A stretch of DNA of 64,000 nt, from the NCBI GenBank assembly GCA_020683205.1, contig CP085689.1, positions 3,218,230 to 3,282,229 of the forward strand. Direction: 5' to 3'. Under the pieces are notes generated by a model that saw nothing but the letters and a program-made list of their open reading frames with translations, did no database searches and was not told the DNA's origin. This document shows positions 28,969 to 42,242 of this stretch, one piece after another; the first letter of the stretch is position 1, and every line of letters starts with the position of its first letter. The position numbers and the translations under genes are program-made. The DNA is from Lentisphaerae bacterium WC36 (GTDB lineage: Bacteria > Verrucomicrobiota > Lentisphaeria > Victivallales > SZUA-371).

Positions 28969-29595
28969 ATGTCCAGAAAATTAGATATTTTAGACATAAC
29001 AGGTAAAGTTGTTGGTGATTATGCAATCGCTGAAACTAACCTAGAGTTTGAGAAAGGTGTTCAAGCTGTACATGATTGCGTTGTAGCATTCTTAGCTGGT
29101 TTACGTGCTGGTACTGCTTGTACAAAAACACGTGGCGAACGTCGCGGTGGTGGCGCGAAACCTTGGAAACAAAAAGGTTTAGGTCGTGCTCGTACTGGTA
29201 GTATCCGTAACCCTATCTGGAGAAAAGGTGGAGTTATCTTTGGACCAAAACCACGCGATTATAGCAAAAAAGTAAATAAAAAAGTAAAGACATTAGCATT
29301 AAAACGTTCTTTCACTGATAAGATTTTAGCTGATTCTGTGAAAGTCGTAAATGAGTTTGCTATTGCTGATAGCAAAACTAAAAGTGCTGTGGCTGCTTTA
29401 GATAATATGAATATTGACAAAAGCGTATTATTAGTTGTAGATGACTATTCTGATAATGTAGTAAGAGCTACTGGTAATATCAGTAACTTGTTAATGATTA
29501 AAGCTTCGTCAGTAAATGTTTATCAGCTTCTTTACTTTGATAAGGTCCTTTTCACAAAGGATGCTCTTGATAAATTCATTGAACGTCTTGGGTAA
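28969..29595 (+). CDS. rplD: Ribosomal protein L4
   Basis: 50S protein lining the exit tunnel, 208 residues. The tunnel loop is TRGERRGGGAKPWKQKGLGRARTGSIRNPIWRKGG, followed by VIFGPKPRDYSKKVNKKVK. In E. coli L4 represses the S10 operon; here no L4-type leader was identified. GAGG lies about 10 bases before the start. Followed by rplW after 13 bases. Confidence 0.98.
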   Translation: MSRKLDILDITGKVVGDYAIAETNLEFEKGVQAVHDCVVAFLAGLRAGTACTKTRGERRGGGAKPWKQKGLGRARTGSIRNPIWRKGGVIFGPKPRDYSKKVNKKVKTLALKRSFTDKILADSVKVVNEFAIADSKTKSAVAALDNMNIDKSVLLVVDDYSDNVVRATGNISNLLMIKASSVNVYQLLYFDKVLFTKDALDKFIERLG

Positions 29596-29608
29596 GGAGT
29601 AAAGAAAT

Positions 29609-29893
29609 ATGAAAAACGCATATGAAGTAATTGATACAGTACTAATTACAGAAAAAAATGCTGAATTAGCTGCTGAAGGCAAATATGTATTTAAAGTTCA
29701 CCCAAAATCAAATAAAGTTGAAATTGCTAAGGCGGTTGAGAAATTATTTGATGGAGTGAAAGTGAAAAGTGTTAATGTTATGAATTACACTGGTAAACCA
29801 AAACGCGCTGGTCGTTCATTAAAAATGGGCAAACGTGCAGATTGGAAAAAAGCTATTGTAACATTAGCTAGTGGAAACATTGACGTATTGTAA
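29609..29893 (+). CDS. rplW: Ribosomal protein L23
   Basis: Exit-site protein that docks trigger factor and SRP, 94 residues. ITEKNAELAAEGKYVFKVHPKSNKVEIAKAVEKLF and VKSVNVMNYTGKPKRAGR are typical. AAGGAG precedes the start. Confidence 0.96.
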   Translation: MKNAYEVIDTVLITEKNAELAAEGKYVFKVHPKSNKVEIAKAVEKLFDGVKVKSVNVMNYTGKPKRAGRSLKMGKRADWKKAIVTLASGNIDVL

Positions 29894-29913
29894 TTATAGC
29901 GAGGTAAAGAAAA

Positions 29914-30741
29914 ATGGCATTAAAAAGTTTCAAACCAACTTCTCCTAGTAGAAGACATATGACTGTTTCTGATTTCGCTGAAATTACAGCGAGTGCACCA
30001 GAAAAGTCTTTAACAAAAGGTAAACGCTCTACAGGCGGTCGTAATAACGCTGGTCGTATTACTGTTCGTTTCCGTGGTGGCGGTGTAAAACGTCGTTTCC
30101 GTGCTATTGATTTTAAACGTAGCAAGGAAAACATTCCTGCAACTGTAAAATCTATTGAGTATGATCCAAACCGTACATCTAACATTGCATTAATTTGTTA
30201 TGCTGATGGTGAAAAATCATACATTTTAGCGCCAAATGGTCTAGAAGTTGGTGATACAGTTATGAGTGGACCAAAAGCTCCAATCAAACCAGGTAATGTA
30301 TTAAAAATTAAAGATATCCCAGCAGGGGTTAATATTCATAATATCGAATTATATCCAGGTCGTGGTGGTCAGTTAGTTCGTTCTGCTGGTCAAACTGCGG
30401 TATTACGTGGTAAAGATGGTAAATATGCTATCGTAAAATTACCAAGTGGTGAAGTTCGTTATATCAACATGGATTGCCGCGCGACTATTGGTCAGGTTGG
30501 TAATTTAGATCACAACAAAGTAAATTTAGGTAAAGCTGGTAAAAAGCGTTATCTAGGTAAACGTCCACACGTACGTGGTGTTGCGATGAACCCTGTTGAT
30601 CACCCAATGGGTGGTGGTGAAGGTAAAACAAGTGGTGGTGGTCACCCTCAATCACCTTGGGGACAGCTTGCTAAGGGTTATAGAACTCGTAAGAAGCACA
30701 AACCATCTAACAAGTTTATCATTGAACGGAGGAATAAATAA
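29914..30741 (+). CDS. rplB: Ribosomal protein L2
   Basis: Largest 50S protein near the peptidyl-transferase centre, 275 residues. [37 protein letters not shown], the SH3-like [14 protein letters not shown] region and [19 protein letters not shown] are conserved. The conserved His in VDHP, implicated in activity in E. coli, is present. The stop overlaps the rpsS start by one base (TAATG). Confidence 0.99.
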   Translation: MALKSFKPTSPSRRHMTVSDFAEITASAPEKSLTKGKRSTGGRNNAGRITVRFRGGGVKRRFRAIDFKRSKENIPATVKSIEYDPNRTSNIALICYADGEKSYILAPNGLEVGDTVMSGPKAPIKPGNVLKIKDIPAGVNIHNIELYPGRGGQLVRSAGQTAVLRGKDGKYAIVKLPSGEVRYINMDCRATIGQVGNLDHNKVNLGKAGKKRYLGKRPHVRGVAMNPVDHPMGGGEGKTSGGGHPQSPWGQLAKGYRTRKKHKPSNKFIIERRNK

Positions 30742-31010
30742 TGGCTAGATCAGTTAAAAAAGGTCCTTTTGTTGATGACCATTTAATGAAAAAAGTTGAA
30801 AAGTTAAACGCTGAAGACAAGAAAACTCCTATTAAGACTTGGTCTCGTCGTTCAATGATTCTTCCTGACTTTGTTGGTCACACTTTTGAAGTACACAATG
30901 GAAAAGCTTTCCAAACTGTATTCGTGACTGAAAACATGGTTGGACATAAACTTGGTGAATTTGCAATCACTCGTGGATTCAGAACGCATGGTGTTATGTC
31001 TGGTAAATAA
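30741..31010 (+). CDS. rpsS: Ribosomal protein S19
   Basis: 30S head protein, 89 residues. [46 protein letters not shown] and [19 protein letters not shown] are the family blocks. It overlaps rplB by one base. It is the last gene of the cluster: a UUCG-loop terminator follows, and the usual next genes rplV, rpsC, rplP and rpmC are absent from the window. Confidence 0.98.
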   Translation: MARSVKKGPFVDDHLMKKVEKLNAEDKKTPIKTWSRRSMILPDFVGHTFEVHNGKAFQTVFVTENMVGHKLGEFAITRGFRTHGVMSGK

Positions 31011-31037
31011 TTTATTATTATTTACATTTCATATAAG

Positions 31038-31066
31038 AGCACTCTTTTCGAAGGGTGCTTTTTTTA
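31038..31066 (+). terminator. UUCG-tetraloop terminator after rpsS
   Basis: AGCACTCTT (31038-31046) pairs with AAGGGTGCT (31051-31059) around TTCG, an extra-stable tetraloop, with a T-run to 31066. This ends the ribosomal protein transcript. Confidence 0.93.
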
Positions 31067-31099
31067 TTTATATGAGGAAGTAGTTATTAGTTTGGGTAT

Positions 31100-31132
31100 A
31101 AAAAAGCAAACCTCAAAATATGAGATTTGCTT
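31100..31132 (-). terminator. Terminator after argC
   Basis: AAGCAAACCTCA (31104-31115) and TGAGATTTGCTT (31121-31132) form, as minus-strand RNA, a 12-bp stem with one G-U pair followed by a U-run. Confidence 0.8.
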
Positions 31133-31156
31133 GAATTTTTAACTTAGCTTCAATTA

Positions 31157-32197
31157 TTATTTTAATCCTAAAGTTTCCTCTAGTCCAAAAATAATATTCA
31201 TGCACTGGACTGCTTGGCCTGATGCTCCTTTAGTAAGATTGTCAATACAGCTTGTGATGATAATCTTGTTGGTATGCTTATCATAAGTGAAACCAATTTC
31301 ACACATATTACTTAATGTAACATTTTTTGTATCTGCTAAGTTGCCATGCTCTTTAATACGAACAAATGGCTCGTTAGCGTAATATTCTTGATAAACTTTA
31401 TAAATTTCTTTAACTGTAATATTTAGTGATGTAGGTTCTAAGATAATAGTTGAATTAATGCCTCTATTAACTGGGACTAAATGAGGAATGAAGTTAATGG
31501 CAACTTCTTTTGCGTCGCAACCAAAAGCTGCAGCTAGCTCTTGCTCAATCTCAGGAAGGTGACGATGACCTGTAATTCCATAAGCACGCAGGCTTTCATT
31601 AGTTTCAGGAAAAATAAAAGGTAACGCAACTTTACGGCCAGCACCAGTTACTCCACTCATGCTACTAATGATAATTTTATCTTTAGAAGCTAAACCTTTT
31701 TCTAATAGAGGAGCAGTTGGTAGAATAGAGCTTGTTGGATAACACCCAGGGCAGGCGATTAATTTCGCATTTTTGATGCTTTCACGATATCTCTCAGGGA
31801 GACCATAAACAGCATCTTTCAACAGCTCTGGTGCGGGGTGATCTTGATTATAGTATTCTTTATACTTATTCAAACTTCTAAGTCTGAAATCAGCGCTAAT
31901 ATCAATAGTCGTTACGCCTCCATTAACAAGCTTTGCTGCATATTCACTTGCGAGTCCATGCGGAAGTGCTAAAAAAGCTACATTGCACTCTGCAATGATT
32001 TTATTAACGTCAGGGGCTGAGAAAGTTAATTTACTTTCTGCAAAACGTGGGAAAACTTCACCAATTTTAATGCCATCGTACTGACGAGAAGTGATAATCT
32101 TAATTTGACATTCATTGTGGTTAGATAAGATTCTGATTAATTCTTCACCAGAATAACCAGAAGCCCCAATAATAGCTGCTTTGATTTTTTTTGTCAT
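31157..32197 (-). CDS. argC: N-acetyl-gamma-glutamyl-phosphate reductase
   Basis: Third step of arginine synthesis, NADPH-dependent reduction of N-acetylglutamyl phosphate to the semialdehyde. 346 residues. The Rossmann motif GASGYSGEEL is at 11-20 and the catalytic Cys152 lies in ACPGCYPTS. GVTGAGRKV and GHRHLPEIEQEL, with its active-site His, follow. It belongs to the longer ArgC type 1. It stands alone between its own terminator and rpsI; no other arg gene is in the window. Confidence 0.95.
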   Translation of the reverse strand: MTKKIKAAIIGASGYSGEELIRILSNHNECQIKIITSRQYDGIKIGEVFPRFAESKLTFSAPDVNKIIAECNVAFLALPHGLASEYAAKLVNGGVTTIDISADFRLRSLNKYKEYYNQDHPAPELLKDAVYGLPERYRESIKNAKLIACPGCYPTSSILPTAPLLEKGLASKDKIIISSMSGVTGAGRKVALPFIFPETNESLRAYGITGHRHLPEIEQELAAAFGCDAKEVAINFIPHLVPVNRGINSTIILEPTSLNITVKEIYKVYQEYYANEPFVRIKEHGNLADTKNVTLSNMCEIGFTYDKHTNKIIITSCIDNLTKGASGQAVQCMNIIFGLEETLGLK

Positions 32198-32312
32198 TTT
32201 ATTTATCTCATTTTTTAATTAAATATCATTGTCTTGATAATTTTTTATTTTTAAGAGTTAACAATCTACTTTAGTGTTATGAATTCAAACTGCAAGATTA
32301 TTACGTCTTAAA

Positions 32313-32352
32313 AACAAAAAATTAGTCGCTATCAAAAAGCATTGATAACGAC
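32313..32352 (-). terminator. Terminator after rplM-rpsI
   Basis: GTCGCTATCAA (32325-32335) and TTGATAACGAC (32342-32352) pair over 11 positions with one G-U pair on the minus strand, followed by TAATTTTTTG. It ends the rplM-rpsI transcript and lies upstream of argC. Confidence 0.8.
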
Positions 32353-32389
32353 CAAATATATAATTCTCAAATTTTGTATAATATTAAGA

Positions 32390-32791
32390 TTAACGCTTTG
32401 AGAATTGGAAACGTTTACGTGCGCCAGGTTGACCAGGTTTTTTACGTTCTTTAACACGTGAATCACGAGTTAACATTCCTGCAGCTTTTAATGCTGGACG
32501 TAATTCTGGGTTTTCTTCAATTAAAGCACGAGCGATACCATGACGTAATGCTCCAGCTTGACCAGTGATTCCACCACCTTTAACATTTACTTTAAAATCA
32601 AACTTACCTAAATTTTCAGTTAATACTAATGGTTGATTGATATAACCACGAGTAGTTTCGATTGTGAAATAATCTTCAATTTTACGCTTATTTACAGTAA
32701 CAACTCCTGTTCCTGGAGTCATGCGAACACGCGCAACAGCAGATTTTCTACGTCCAACGCTAATAATTTCGTTATCAATTTTAGTTGCCAT
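32390..32791 (-). CDS. rpsI: Ribosomal protein S9
   Basis: 30S protein whose C-terminal tail reaches the P-site tRNA. 133 residues. [45 protein letters not shown] and the invariant ending [18 protein letters not shown] identify it. It lies 23 bases after rplM on the same strand, the usual pair. Confidence 0.98.
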   Translation of the reverse strand: MATKIDNEIISVGRRKSAVARVRMTPGTGVVTVNKRKIEDYFTIETTRGYINQPLVLTENLGKFDFKVNVKGGGITGQAGALRHGIARALIEENPELRPALKAAGMLTRDSRVKERKKPGQPGARKRFQFSKR

Positions 32792-32814
32792 AATATTCTA
32801 TTGGTTACTCCATC

Positions 32815-33243
32815 TTACATTGTTACTTTTACAGGGTTCTGTGCAGCGTGTGGGTGCTCGCAACCTGCGTATACTTTCAATTTACGGAATTGAGCTCTGC
32901 CTAAACGACCATGTGGTAACATGCCCCAAACAGCATCTTTAATTAAACGCTTAGGATGTTTTTCTCTAATTTCTTTAGCAGTATATTCTTTTTGACCGCC
33001 ACGGTAACCCGAGAAATCTTGGTAGATTTTGTCAGTGTTCTTTTTACCTGTGAAAACAGCTTTTTCAGCATTAATAACAATAACAATAGCTCCAGTATCA
33101 ACATGAGGAGTAAATGTAGGTAAATCTTTACCACGCAAAGCGTTTGCAATTTTTACTGCAATTTTTCCAACTGGTGCTTCTGATGCATCGAATAGTAATA
33201 CACGTTGCTCAATTTCACCATTTTTCGCTAAATATGATTTCAT
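32815..33243 (-). CDS. rplM: Ribosomal protein L13
   Basis: Early-assembly 50S protein, 142 residues. WGMLPHGRLGRAQFRKLKVYAGCEHPHAAQNP is the diagnostic C-terminal part; APVGKIAVKIANALRGKDLPTFTPHVDTGAIVIVINAEK the N-terminal part. Upstream partner of rpsI. Confidence 0.98.
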   Translation of the reverse strand: MKSYLAKNGEIEQRVLLFDASEAPVGKIAVKIANALRGKDLPTFTPHVDTGAIVIVINAEKAVFTGKKNTDKIYQDFSGYRGGQKEYTAKEIREKHPKRLIKDAVWGMLPHGRLGRAQFRKLKVYAGCEHPHAAQNPVKVTM

Positions 33244-33737
33244 TTTTTAATTCTCTAAATTAAATTTTACTATTTTATAATATATTCTTAACTTGTTTTC
33301 TTCTTCTAACAATTCTTGTGGTATTTGATCGGAGTTAAAAGAAGTTTAATATTAATGCTTTTTTTGTAAAAGTCAAATAAATAAATTGAATTTTCATCAT
33401 TTATTTTTTTATTGTTTATAAAACACGGCAATCTTAGGTAAAACATTCTGTAAATATACATCTATAATGGAGAGATAATATTTGGGCTTTATACAATATT
33501 ATATATACTTCACGGTGTTTGATGGGGATAATTGCATTTTGTAAGCTAAATTTAGAAATAAAAGTATTGTTTTGTGTAGAGTTGTTAATGCATTGCAGGT
33601 GGAATGATTTTATTTAAGGAAATTTGCACTATTTATCAAAAAACTATAAATAAGTCTAACGTATTACCCCTAGAACTGTTATGCAGAATTGCCTATTTGG
33701 GTCTAAAAAAAAGATTGAAAAAAGATAGCGAAAAGGT

Positions 33738-33765
33738 TTGCAAAAGTTGTAGGTCGAGTTATTTT
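33738..33765 (+). promoter_or_regulatory. rRNA promoter P1
   Basis: TTGCAA at 33738-33743, a 16-base spacer and TATTTT at 33760-33765, followed by AAGAGCTC. The boxes are weaker than in the two downstream copies, but spacing and the downstream GAGCTC match promoter P2. An A-rich stretch precedes it. Confidence 0.6.
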
Positions 33766-33774
33766 AAGAGCTCA

Positions 33775-33820
33775 CTAACGACAGCGATTTAGTTGCTGTG
33801 TTAGTTGAGAGTTCTTTTTA
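33775..33820 (+). promoter_or_regulatory. Leader hairpin and boxA-like motif after P1
   Basis: CTAAC-g-ACAGC (33775-33785) pairs with GCTGT-GTTAG (33795-33804). It is followed by GTTCTTTTTA (33811-33820), which resembles the boxA antitermination motif. A related GTTCTTTAA is at 33992-34000 after P2. BoxA function is inferred. Confidence 0.45.
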
Positions 33821-33917
33821 AACTTAAATAAAAAAGCAAACAGATGGATTTTTTTGTGAATTATTTTAACGAGTAAAGCCGTTGAAAATAAAAGCTGAAA
33901 AAAGTTCAAAAATGAGT

Positions 33918-33945
33918 TTGACAAGTTGCTGAAGCGTGCTAAATT
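33918..33945 (+). promoter_or_regulatory. rRNA promoter P2
   Basis: Consensus TTGACA at 33918-33923, a 16-base spacer and TAAATT at 33940-33945, preceded by an A-rich UP-like segment. The same boxes and spacing recur at 34103. Confidence 0.85.
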
Positions 33946-34102
33946 AAAGAGCTCATGACCGAAACGGTGATGAAGTTAACGAGAGTTAAAAGTTCTTTAA
34001 AATATATAAAAAGCAGTGCTTAAGAAAACTAAAAACATTTATTAGCGAGTTCGATTAAAATTGAGCTTGAAAATAAAAGTTAAAAAAAGTTTCAAAACTT
34101 GT

Positions 34103-34130
34103 TTGACAAGTTAAGAAAGTCTGCTAAATT
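34103..34130 (+). promoter_or_regulatory. rRNA promoter P3
   Basis: TTGACA at 34103-34108, a 16-base spacer and TAAATT at 34125-34130, with an A-rich stretch upstream. It lies about 210 bases before the 16S gene. About 60 bases around P2 and P3 are clearly similar, so they look like a duplication. Confidence 0.87.
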
Positions 34131-34188
34131 AAGTAACTCAAGCCGCTGGAAACGGTGAGTTTGAAATTAAAGAAAAGTTGATTGAAAA

Positions 34189-34210
34189 TTGAATAGTATA
34201 ATGTATCCAA
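34189..34210 (+). promoter_or_regulatory. 16S processing stem, 5' strand
   Basis: These 22 bases pair with 35992-36013 beyond the 16S 3' end, with 21 Watson-Crick pairs and one G-U pair. This is the long helix expected for RNase III release of pre-16S. Confidence 0.88.
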
Positions 34211-34343
34211 AAATTCTTTTGAGGTAGTAACCTCAAAAAGTTTGAATAATACAAACTAAAAACAAATAGTCGAAATTATTGAGAGATTTATTCCTTAATA
34301 ATTTAAAAATAAAAAGCTAAATCAAGCTTTGAAGAAAAATTTA

Positions 34344-35867
<1,524 letters not shown>

Positions 35868-35991
35868 TAAGGAGCATCTAGAACAAAGCAATGAACACAT
35901 CTGACTGTAAAATTAATAAATAAAGTTCATGTTCTGGAGATGGCTAAGCCCCTTTTCAGTCAAGGGTGTGAGTTATAGAGATATAACTCGA

Positions 35992-36013
35992 TTGGATACA
36001 TTGTACTATTCAA
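35992..36013 (+). promoter_or_regulatory. 16S processing stem, 3' strand
   Basis: Complement of 34189-34210 (21 Watson-Crick pairs and one G-U pair over 22 bases). It marks the RNase III site between 16S and tRNA-Ala. Confidence 0.88.
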
Positions 36014-36090
36014 GGTTTAATCGCTAAGTAAAGCTGATTGACAACTGAAGAAGTATTAAGTAAGAGATAAAAAAGTTAGTCTCAATAAAT

Positions 36091-36167
36091 GGGGCTGTAG
36101 CTCAGTTGGCTAGAGCACTTGCCTTGCACGCAGGGGGTCAAGGGTTCGAATCCCTTCAGCTCCACCA
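36091..36167 (+). tRNA. tRNA-Ala (anticodon TGC)
   Basis: 77 bases with acceptor GGGGCTG and CAGCTCC, anticodon loop CTTGCAC (anticodon TGC), T loop GGTTCGAATCC and encoded CCA. It is the first tRNA of the 16S-23S spacer. Confidence 0.97.
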
Positions 36168-36339
36168 TTTTTCTCTTGTTTTTAGTAAGCTTTACCGCTT
36201 ATTTTTGCTTTTTACATACCTAAAAGTATGTTTTAGCTCAAATAATCAGTAAGTTTTGCATAAAAACAATTTAAAAAAAGAAAAAAGGAGCAACTGAAAA
36301 AAATATCTCACTGAAGCCCAAAGCTTTAAGATCACAAGA

Positions 36340-36416
36340 GGGCGTATAGCTCAGCTGGTTAGAGCGCATCCCTGATAAGGATGAGGTCCCAGGTTCAAGT
36401 CCTGGTACGCCCACCA
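36340..36416 (+). tRNA. tRNA-Ile (anticodon GAT)
   Basis: 77 bases with acceptor GGGCGTA and TACGCCC, anticodon loop CTGATAA (anticodon GAT), T loop GGTTCAAGTCC and encoded CCA. It is the second spacer tRNA, following Ala, the reverse of the more common Ile-Ala order. Confidence 0.97.
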
Positions 36417-36681
36417 GTTTACTTATTATACTGAACAGTTAAAGAATTCGACTCAACTGAAAGTTGAGTAGTTCATTGAAAATCGAAGAAAAATATATTG
36501 TAAGAAACAACAACATTAATTTATACAATAAGTAATAAATTAACAGTGAATGTGAAAGAAAAAAGCCGTAGTATGTTTAATAAAATAATCTACAACTTCG
36601 ATCGAAAGATCGAAAAATAAATTATAACTTCATTAGAGATTGTTTTAGGTATGCAAAACTAAAACAACAAAAATTTCTGGT

Positions 36682-39615
<2,934 letters not shown>

Positions 39616-39781
39616 TTTTCTTTCTGATTTTCGCTTTTGCGAATCTTAGAAAGAAATATAATTCTTCTCTTTTGAAGAAGTTTATAATTGAGTAGTAATT
39701 CATATTAAAAAATACGCTGTATTTGAGTACGTTACGTTTGCAATTTGTTAACTCTACAGTATATTAAAATTCGATTTTGTT

Positions 39782-39897
39782 ATCCGGTGTCCATAGCGGA
39801 GGTGTTACACACGTTCCCTTCCCGAACACGATTGTTAAGGACTCCAGCGGCGATGGTACTGCATATTTTACTGTGGGAGAGTAGCTCGATGCCGGGT
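39782..39897 (+). rRNA. rrf: 5S ribosomal RNA
   Basis: About 116 bases with terminal helix TCCGGTG and TGCCGGG, the internal GGTGTTACACACGTTCCCTT and CCCGAACACG loop, and the CGATGGTACTGC segment. It is the last gene of the rRNA operon. Ends are estimated. Confidence 0.95.
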
Positions 39898-39909
39898 TTA
39901 ATTTTATAT

Positions 39910-39946
39910 AAGCACTTATAGGTAGCTCCTGTAAGTGCTTTTTTTT
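39910..39946 (+). terminator. rRNA operon terminator
   Basis: A 13-bp stem (39910-39922 with 39928-39940, core AGCACTTATAGG and CCTGTAAGTGCT, one T-G pair) with a 5-base loop and eight T residues. Confidence 0.95.
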
Positions 39947-39949
39947 GTT

Positions 39950-40495
39950 TTAATACAATATTATACACAAGTATAAAGAATGAGGCCAGCGATTATTACG
40001 ATTTACGATACTTTGAAATAAAATAAGTAAAGAATAGTGATGAAAACAATAGTTATGAAGAGGAGAAAATAAACATTAAGCTATAAAAAGCATAACGATA
40101 AAATGCCGAAATAAACTGTTTTATATATTTTCATTATAGTCGTATTTTCTAACGGTATAACTTGTTTCACTGTTAGTGCTTTTTATCAAATTAATTCAAT
40201 TGCTGAGGCGAAGCATTACTTCTTAGAAAGCGAGCATTTGTGTGCTAGAAATCGAAAAATTTAATGTGAATACTAGTAATGTATCAAAATTTTGCAGGAA
40301 TATATAGGATAGAAAAACTATCCCTGATAAATATAGATTTTTAGGGTCTGCAGAGAATAAGGTGGATTAATGATTTAAATTTTTTTTAAAGAGTTTTTTT
40401 AATGTAGAACTGGCTGATAGATGTTGGGAAAAATGATGAGAGCGTTGCAGTATATAAGACTATTCGATCAGAAGCAAATTACACAAGTGAAAATA
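39950..40495 (+). other. Gene-free region between the rRNA operon and purC
   Basis: No credible intact gene. One plus-strand frame at 40115-40264, lacking a start and preceded in frame by ATG CCG AAA TAA, encodes a hydrophobic stretch (TVLYIFIIVVFSNGITCFTV) and then SAFYQINSIAEAKHYF. It could be the relic of a small membrane protein. No RNA gene was recognised. Confidence 0.5.
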
Positions 40496-40500
40496 AATAA

Positions 40501-40536
40501 AAAGGCACCAGCCAAGGTTAATTGAAAGGTGCCTTT
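40501..40536 (-). terminator. Terminator after purC
   Basis: AAAGGCACC (40501-40509) pairs with GGTGCCTTT (40528-40536). On the minus strand a T-rich tract follows. Confidence 0.82.
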
Positions 40537-40555
40537 ATTATTTTGAACAGTTTTA

Positions 40556-41458
40556 TTAAGCAAGTTCGTTGCCTGTTAAAACTTTATATGCCTCTAAATA
40601 TTTTTCAGAAGTTTTTGTTACTACATCAGCTGGTAATGTTGGTGCTGGAGGGTTCTTATCCCAATCTAGGCTGCTTAGGTAGTCACGAACAAACTGCTTG
40701 TCTAAGCTTGGAGGACTAATTCCTAATTCGTATTGATCAGCAGGCCAGAAACGGCTTGAATCTGGAGTTAGAACTTCGTCAATTAGAATAATTTCACCAT
40801 CAACAACACCAAACTCAAATTTAGTATCAGCTAAAATAATTCCTTTTGTTTCAGCAAAATCTGCAGCTGTTTTATAGATTTTTAATGATAACTCTTTAAC
40901 CTTTGCTGCTTGTTCTTCACCGATTAACTCAACAACTTGTCCATATGAAATTGCTTCGTCGTGCTCGCCTACTTCAGCTTTCGTTGAAGGAGTGAATAGT
41001 GGTTCATCTAGCTTTTCAGCCATTTGGTAGCCTTTGCGTAATTTAAGCCCTGAAACCATTCCTGTAGCTTGATAATCTTTCCAACCACTACCAATAATGT
41101 AACCACGTACAATACATTCTACGGGTAAGCATTCAGCTTTTTTTACGATAATTGCACGACCTTGTAAATCAGCAACATAATCTTCTAATTCAGGGCGGCT
41201 GCTCATATCAGCAGAAATTAGGTGGTTAGGCATCCACTCTTTCATTAAATCAAACCAAAATAGTGAGATTTCAGTTAAAACTTTACCTTTATTTGGAATG
41301 CCATTTGGCATCACTACGTCAAACGCGCTAATACGATCGCTTGCAACAAAAAGTAAACTATCGCCTAAATCATAAACATCACGCACTTTTCCGCGATTCA
41401 ACAACTTTAATGTTGGAATTGAGCTTTCTAATAAAGCTCCATTTGCATCATAATTCAT
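40556..41458 (-). CDS. purC: Phosphoribosylaminoimidazole-succinocarboxamide synthase
   Basis: De novo purine synthesis: joins aspartate to CAIR with ATP, giving SAICAR. 300 residues, the longer yeast-ADE1-like type rather than the 237-residue E. coli type. [39 protein letters not shown] is the N-terminal nucleotide site. [38 protein letters not shown] and [20 protein letters not shown] are further hallmarks. It appears to be a single gene with its own terminator. Confidence 0.97.
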   Translation of the reverse strand: MNYDANGALLESSIPTLKLLNRGKVRDVYDLGDSLLFVASDRISAFDVVMPNGIPNKGKVLTEISLFWFDLMKEWMPNHLISADMSSRPELEDYVADLQGRAIIVKKAECLPVECIVRGYIIGSGWKDYQATGMVSGLKLRKGYQMAEKLDEPLFTPSTKAEVGEHDEAISYGQVVELIGEEQAAKVKELSLKIYKTAADFAETKGIILADTKFEFGVVDGEIILIDEVLTPDSSRFWPADQYELGISPPSLDKQFVRDYLSSLDWDKNPPAPTLPADVVTKTSEKYLEAYKVLTGNELA

Positions 41459-41496
41459 TTTATTGTCCTTCTATCCTTGTTCATATACTTATATAT

Positions 41497-41530
41497 AAAA
41501 AAAACGGCCCCATTCAAAAACGGAACCGTT
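41497..41530 (-). terminator. Terminator after rplU
   Basis: AACGGCCCCA (41503-41512) and CGGAACCGTT (41521-41530) form a 10-bp stem with three G-U pairs on the minus strand, then eight T residues. Confidence 0.82.
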
Positions 41531-41573
41531 CGACATATTTTAAGTCAATATGTAAAATATATATCGCTAAAAA

Positions 41574-41885
41574 TTAAGCATTGATTGCCGTAATCTTTAC
41601 TTGAGTCAACTCTTGACGGTGACCTTTTTTCTTACGGTATCCTTTACGACGTTTCATTTTGAAAACGATTAATTTTTTACCGCGGTATTCTTTTTCTAAT
41701 TCAGCTTCAACAGTTACGCCTTCTAATAAAGGAGCGCCAACTTTTAATTCGCCACTTTCTTCGCCAACAGCTAAAACTTCGTTAAAAGTTACTTTGCCAT
41801 CTTCAATTGCAATTCTTTCAATGTCAATAGTTTGACCAACTTCAACCTTATACTGTTTTCCACCAGTTTTGATAACTGCGTACAT
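41574..41885 (-). CDS. rplU: Ribosomal protein L21
   Basis: 50S protein of 103 residues. MYAVIKTGGKQYKVEVGQTIDIERI is the standard N-terminus and KMKRRKGYRKKKGHRQELTQVKITAI the C-terminal RNA-binding end. The start at 41885 is set by AGGAGA upstream; the frame opens 36 bases earlier, but those codons lie across the ribosome site. rpmA (L27), the normal next gene, is absent, and a terminator follows directly. Confidence 0.97.
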   Translation of the reverse strand: MYAVIKTGGKQYKVEVGQTIDIERIAIEDGKVTFNEVLAVGEESGELKVGAPLLEGVTVEAELEKEYRGKKLIVFKMKRRKGYRKKKGHRQELTQVKITAINA

Positions 41886-42242
41886 CTTACAATCTCCTGT
41901 TTCTTTGCTCACAAAGAACAAAAATTTATATCTTTAATTTTTTATTAATTCTTTTATACTGCTATAATTTAATTGAAAATAACTTTCACAAATATAATTT
42001 TAGAGAGGGAGTTAAAATTACCTCGTCAAAATTTTCTTCAACAAAATCTTAAATAACTTATCTATCAATCTTTATAGAACATTATTAATAGAACTAAAAA
42101 TATAGATTTATTTATCATTTATGCAAATTTTTTATGCAAATTTTAACTAAATTTTACCAATAACAACTTTAGGACGGTATTAAAAAATGAAGATTTACTT
42201 AAAATAGTTTTTTTTTGCTCAAATGTAATTTTTCTAAATACT
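41886..42242 (-). other. 357-bp AT-rich spacer between rplU and the lipoprotein gene
   Basis: It should contain the rplU leader and promoter on the minus strand. A TATAGC-like -10 box is possible near 41958-41965, but no convincing -35 was found. The frame at 42143-42328 lacks coding character and overlaps the lipoprotein gene. Nothing else seen. Confidence 0.4.

Larger units (their letters stand above)
33244..34343 (+). other. Gene-free leader region of the rRNA operon
   Basis: About 1.1 kb without a credible gene. The first 450 bases (to about 33700) show nothing clear apart from the upstream side of rplM. The remainder holds three tandem promoters, two leader segments with boxA-like motifs and the 5' half of the 16S processing stem, described separately. 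Confidence 0.8.

Noticed and set aside
33604-33792. 62-residue plus-strand frame upstream of the rRNA operon
   Set aside because: It contains rRNA promoter P1 and has no family features or ribosome site.
41958-42242. Small RNA or L21 leader element before rplU
   Set aside because: No stable structure or promoter pair convincing enough to call.
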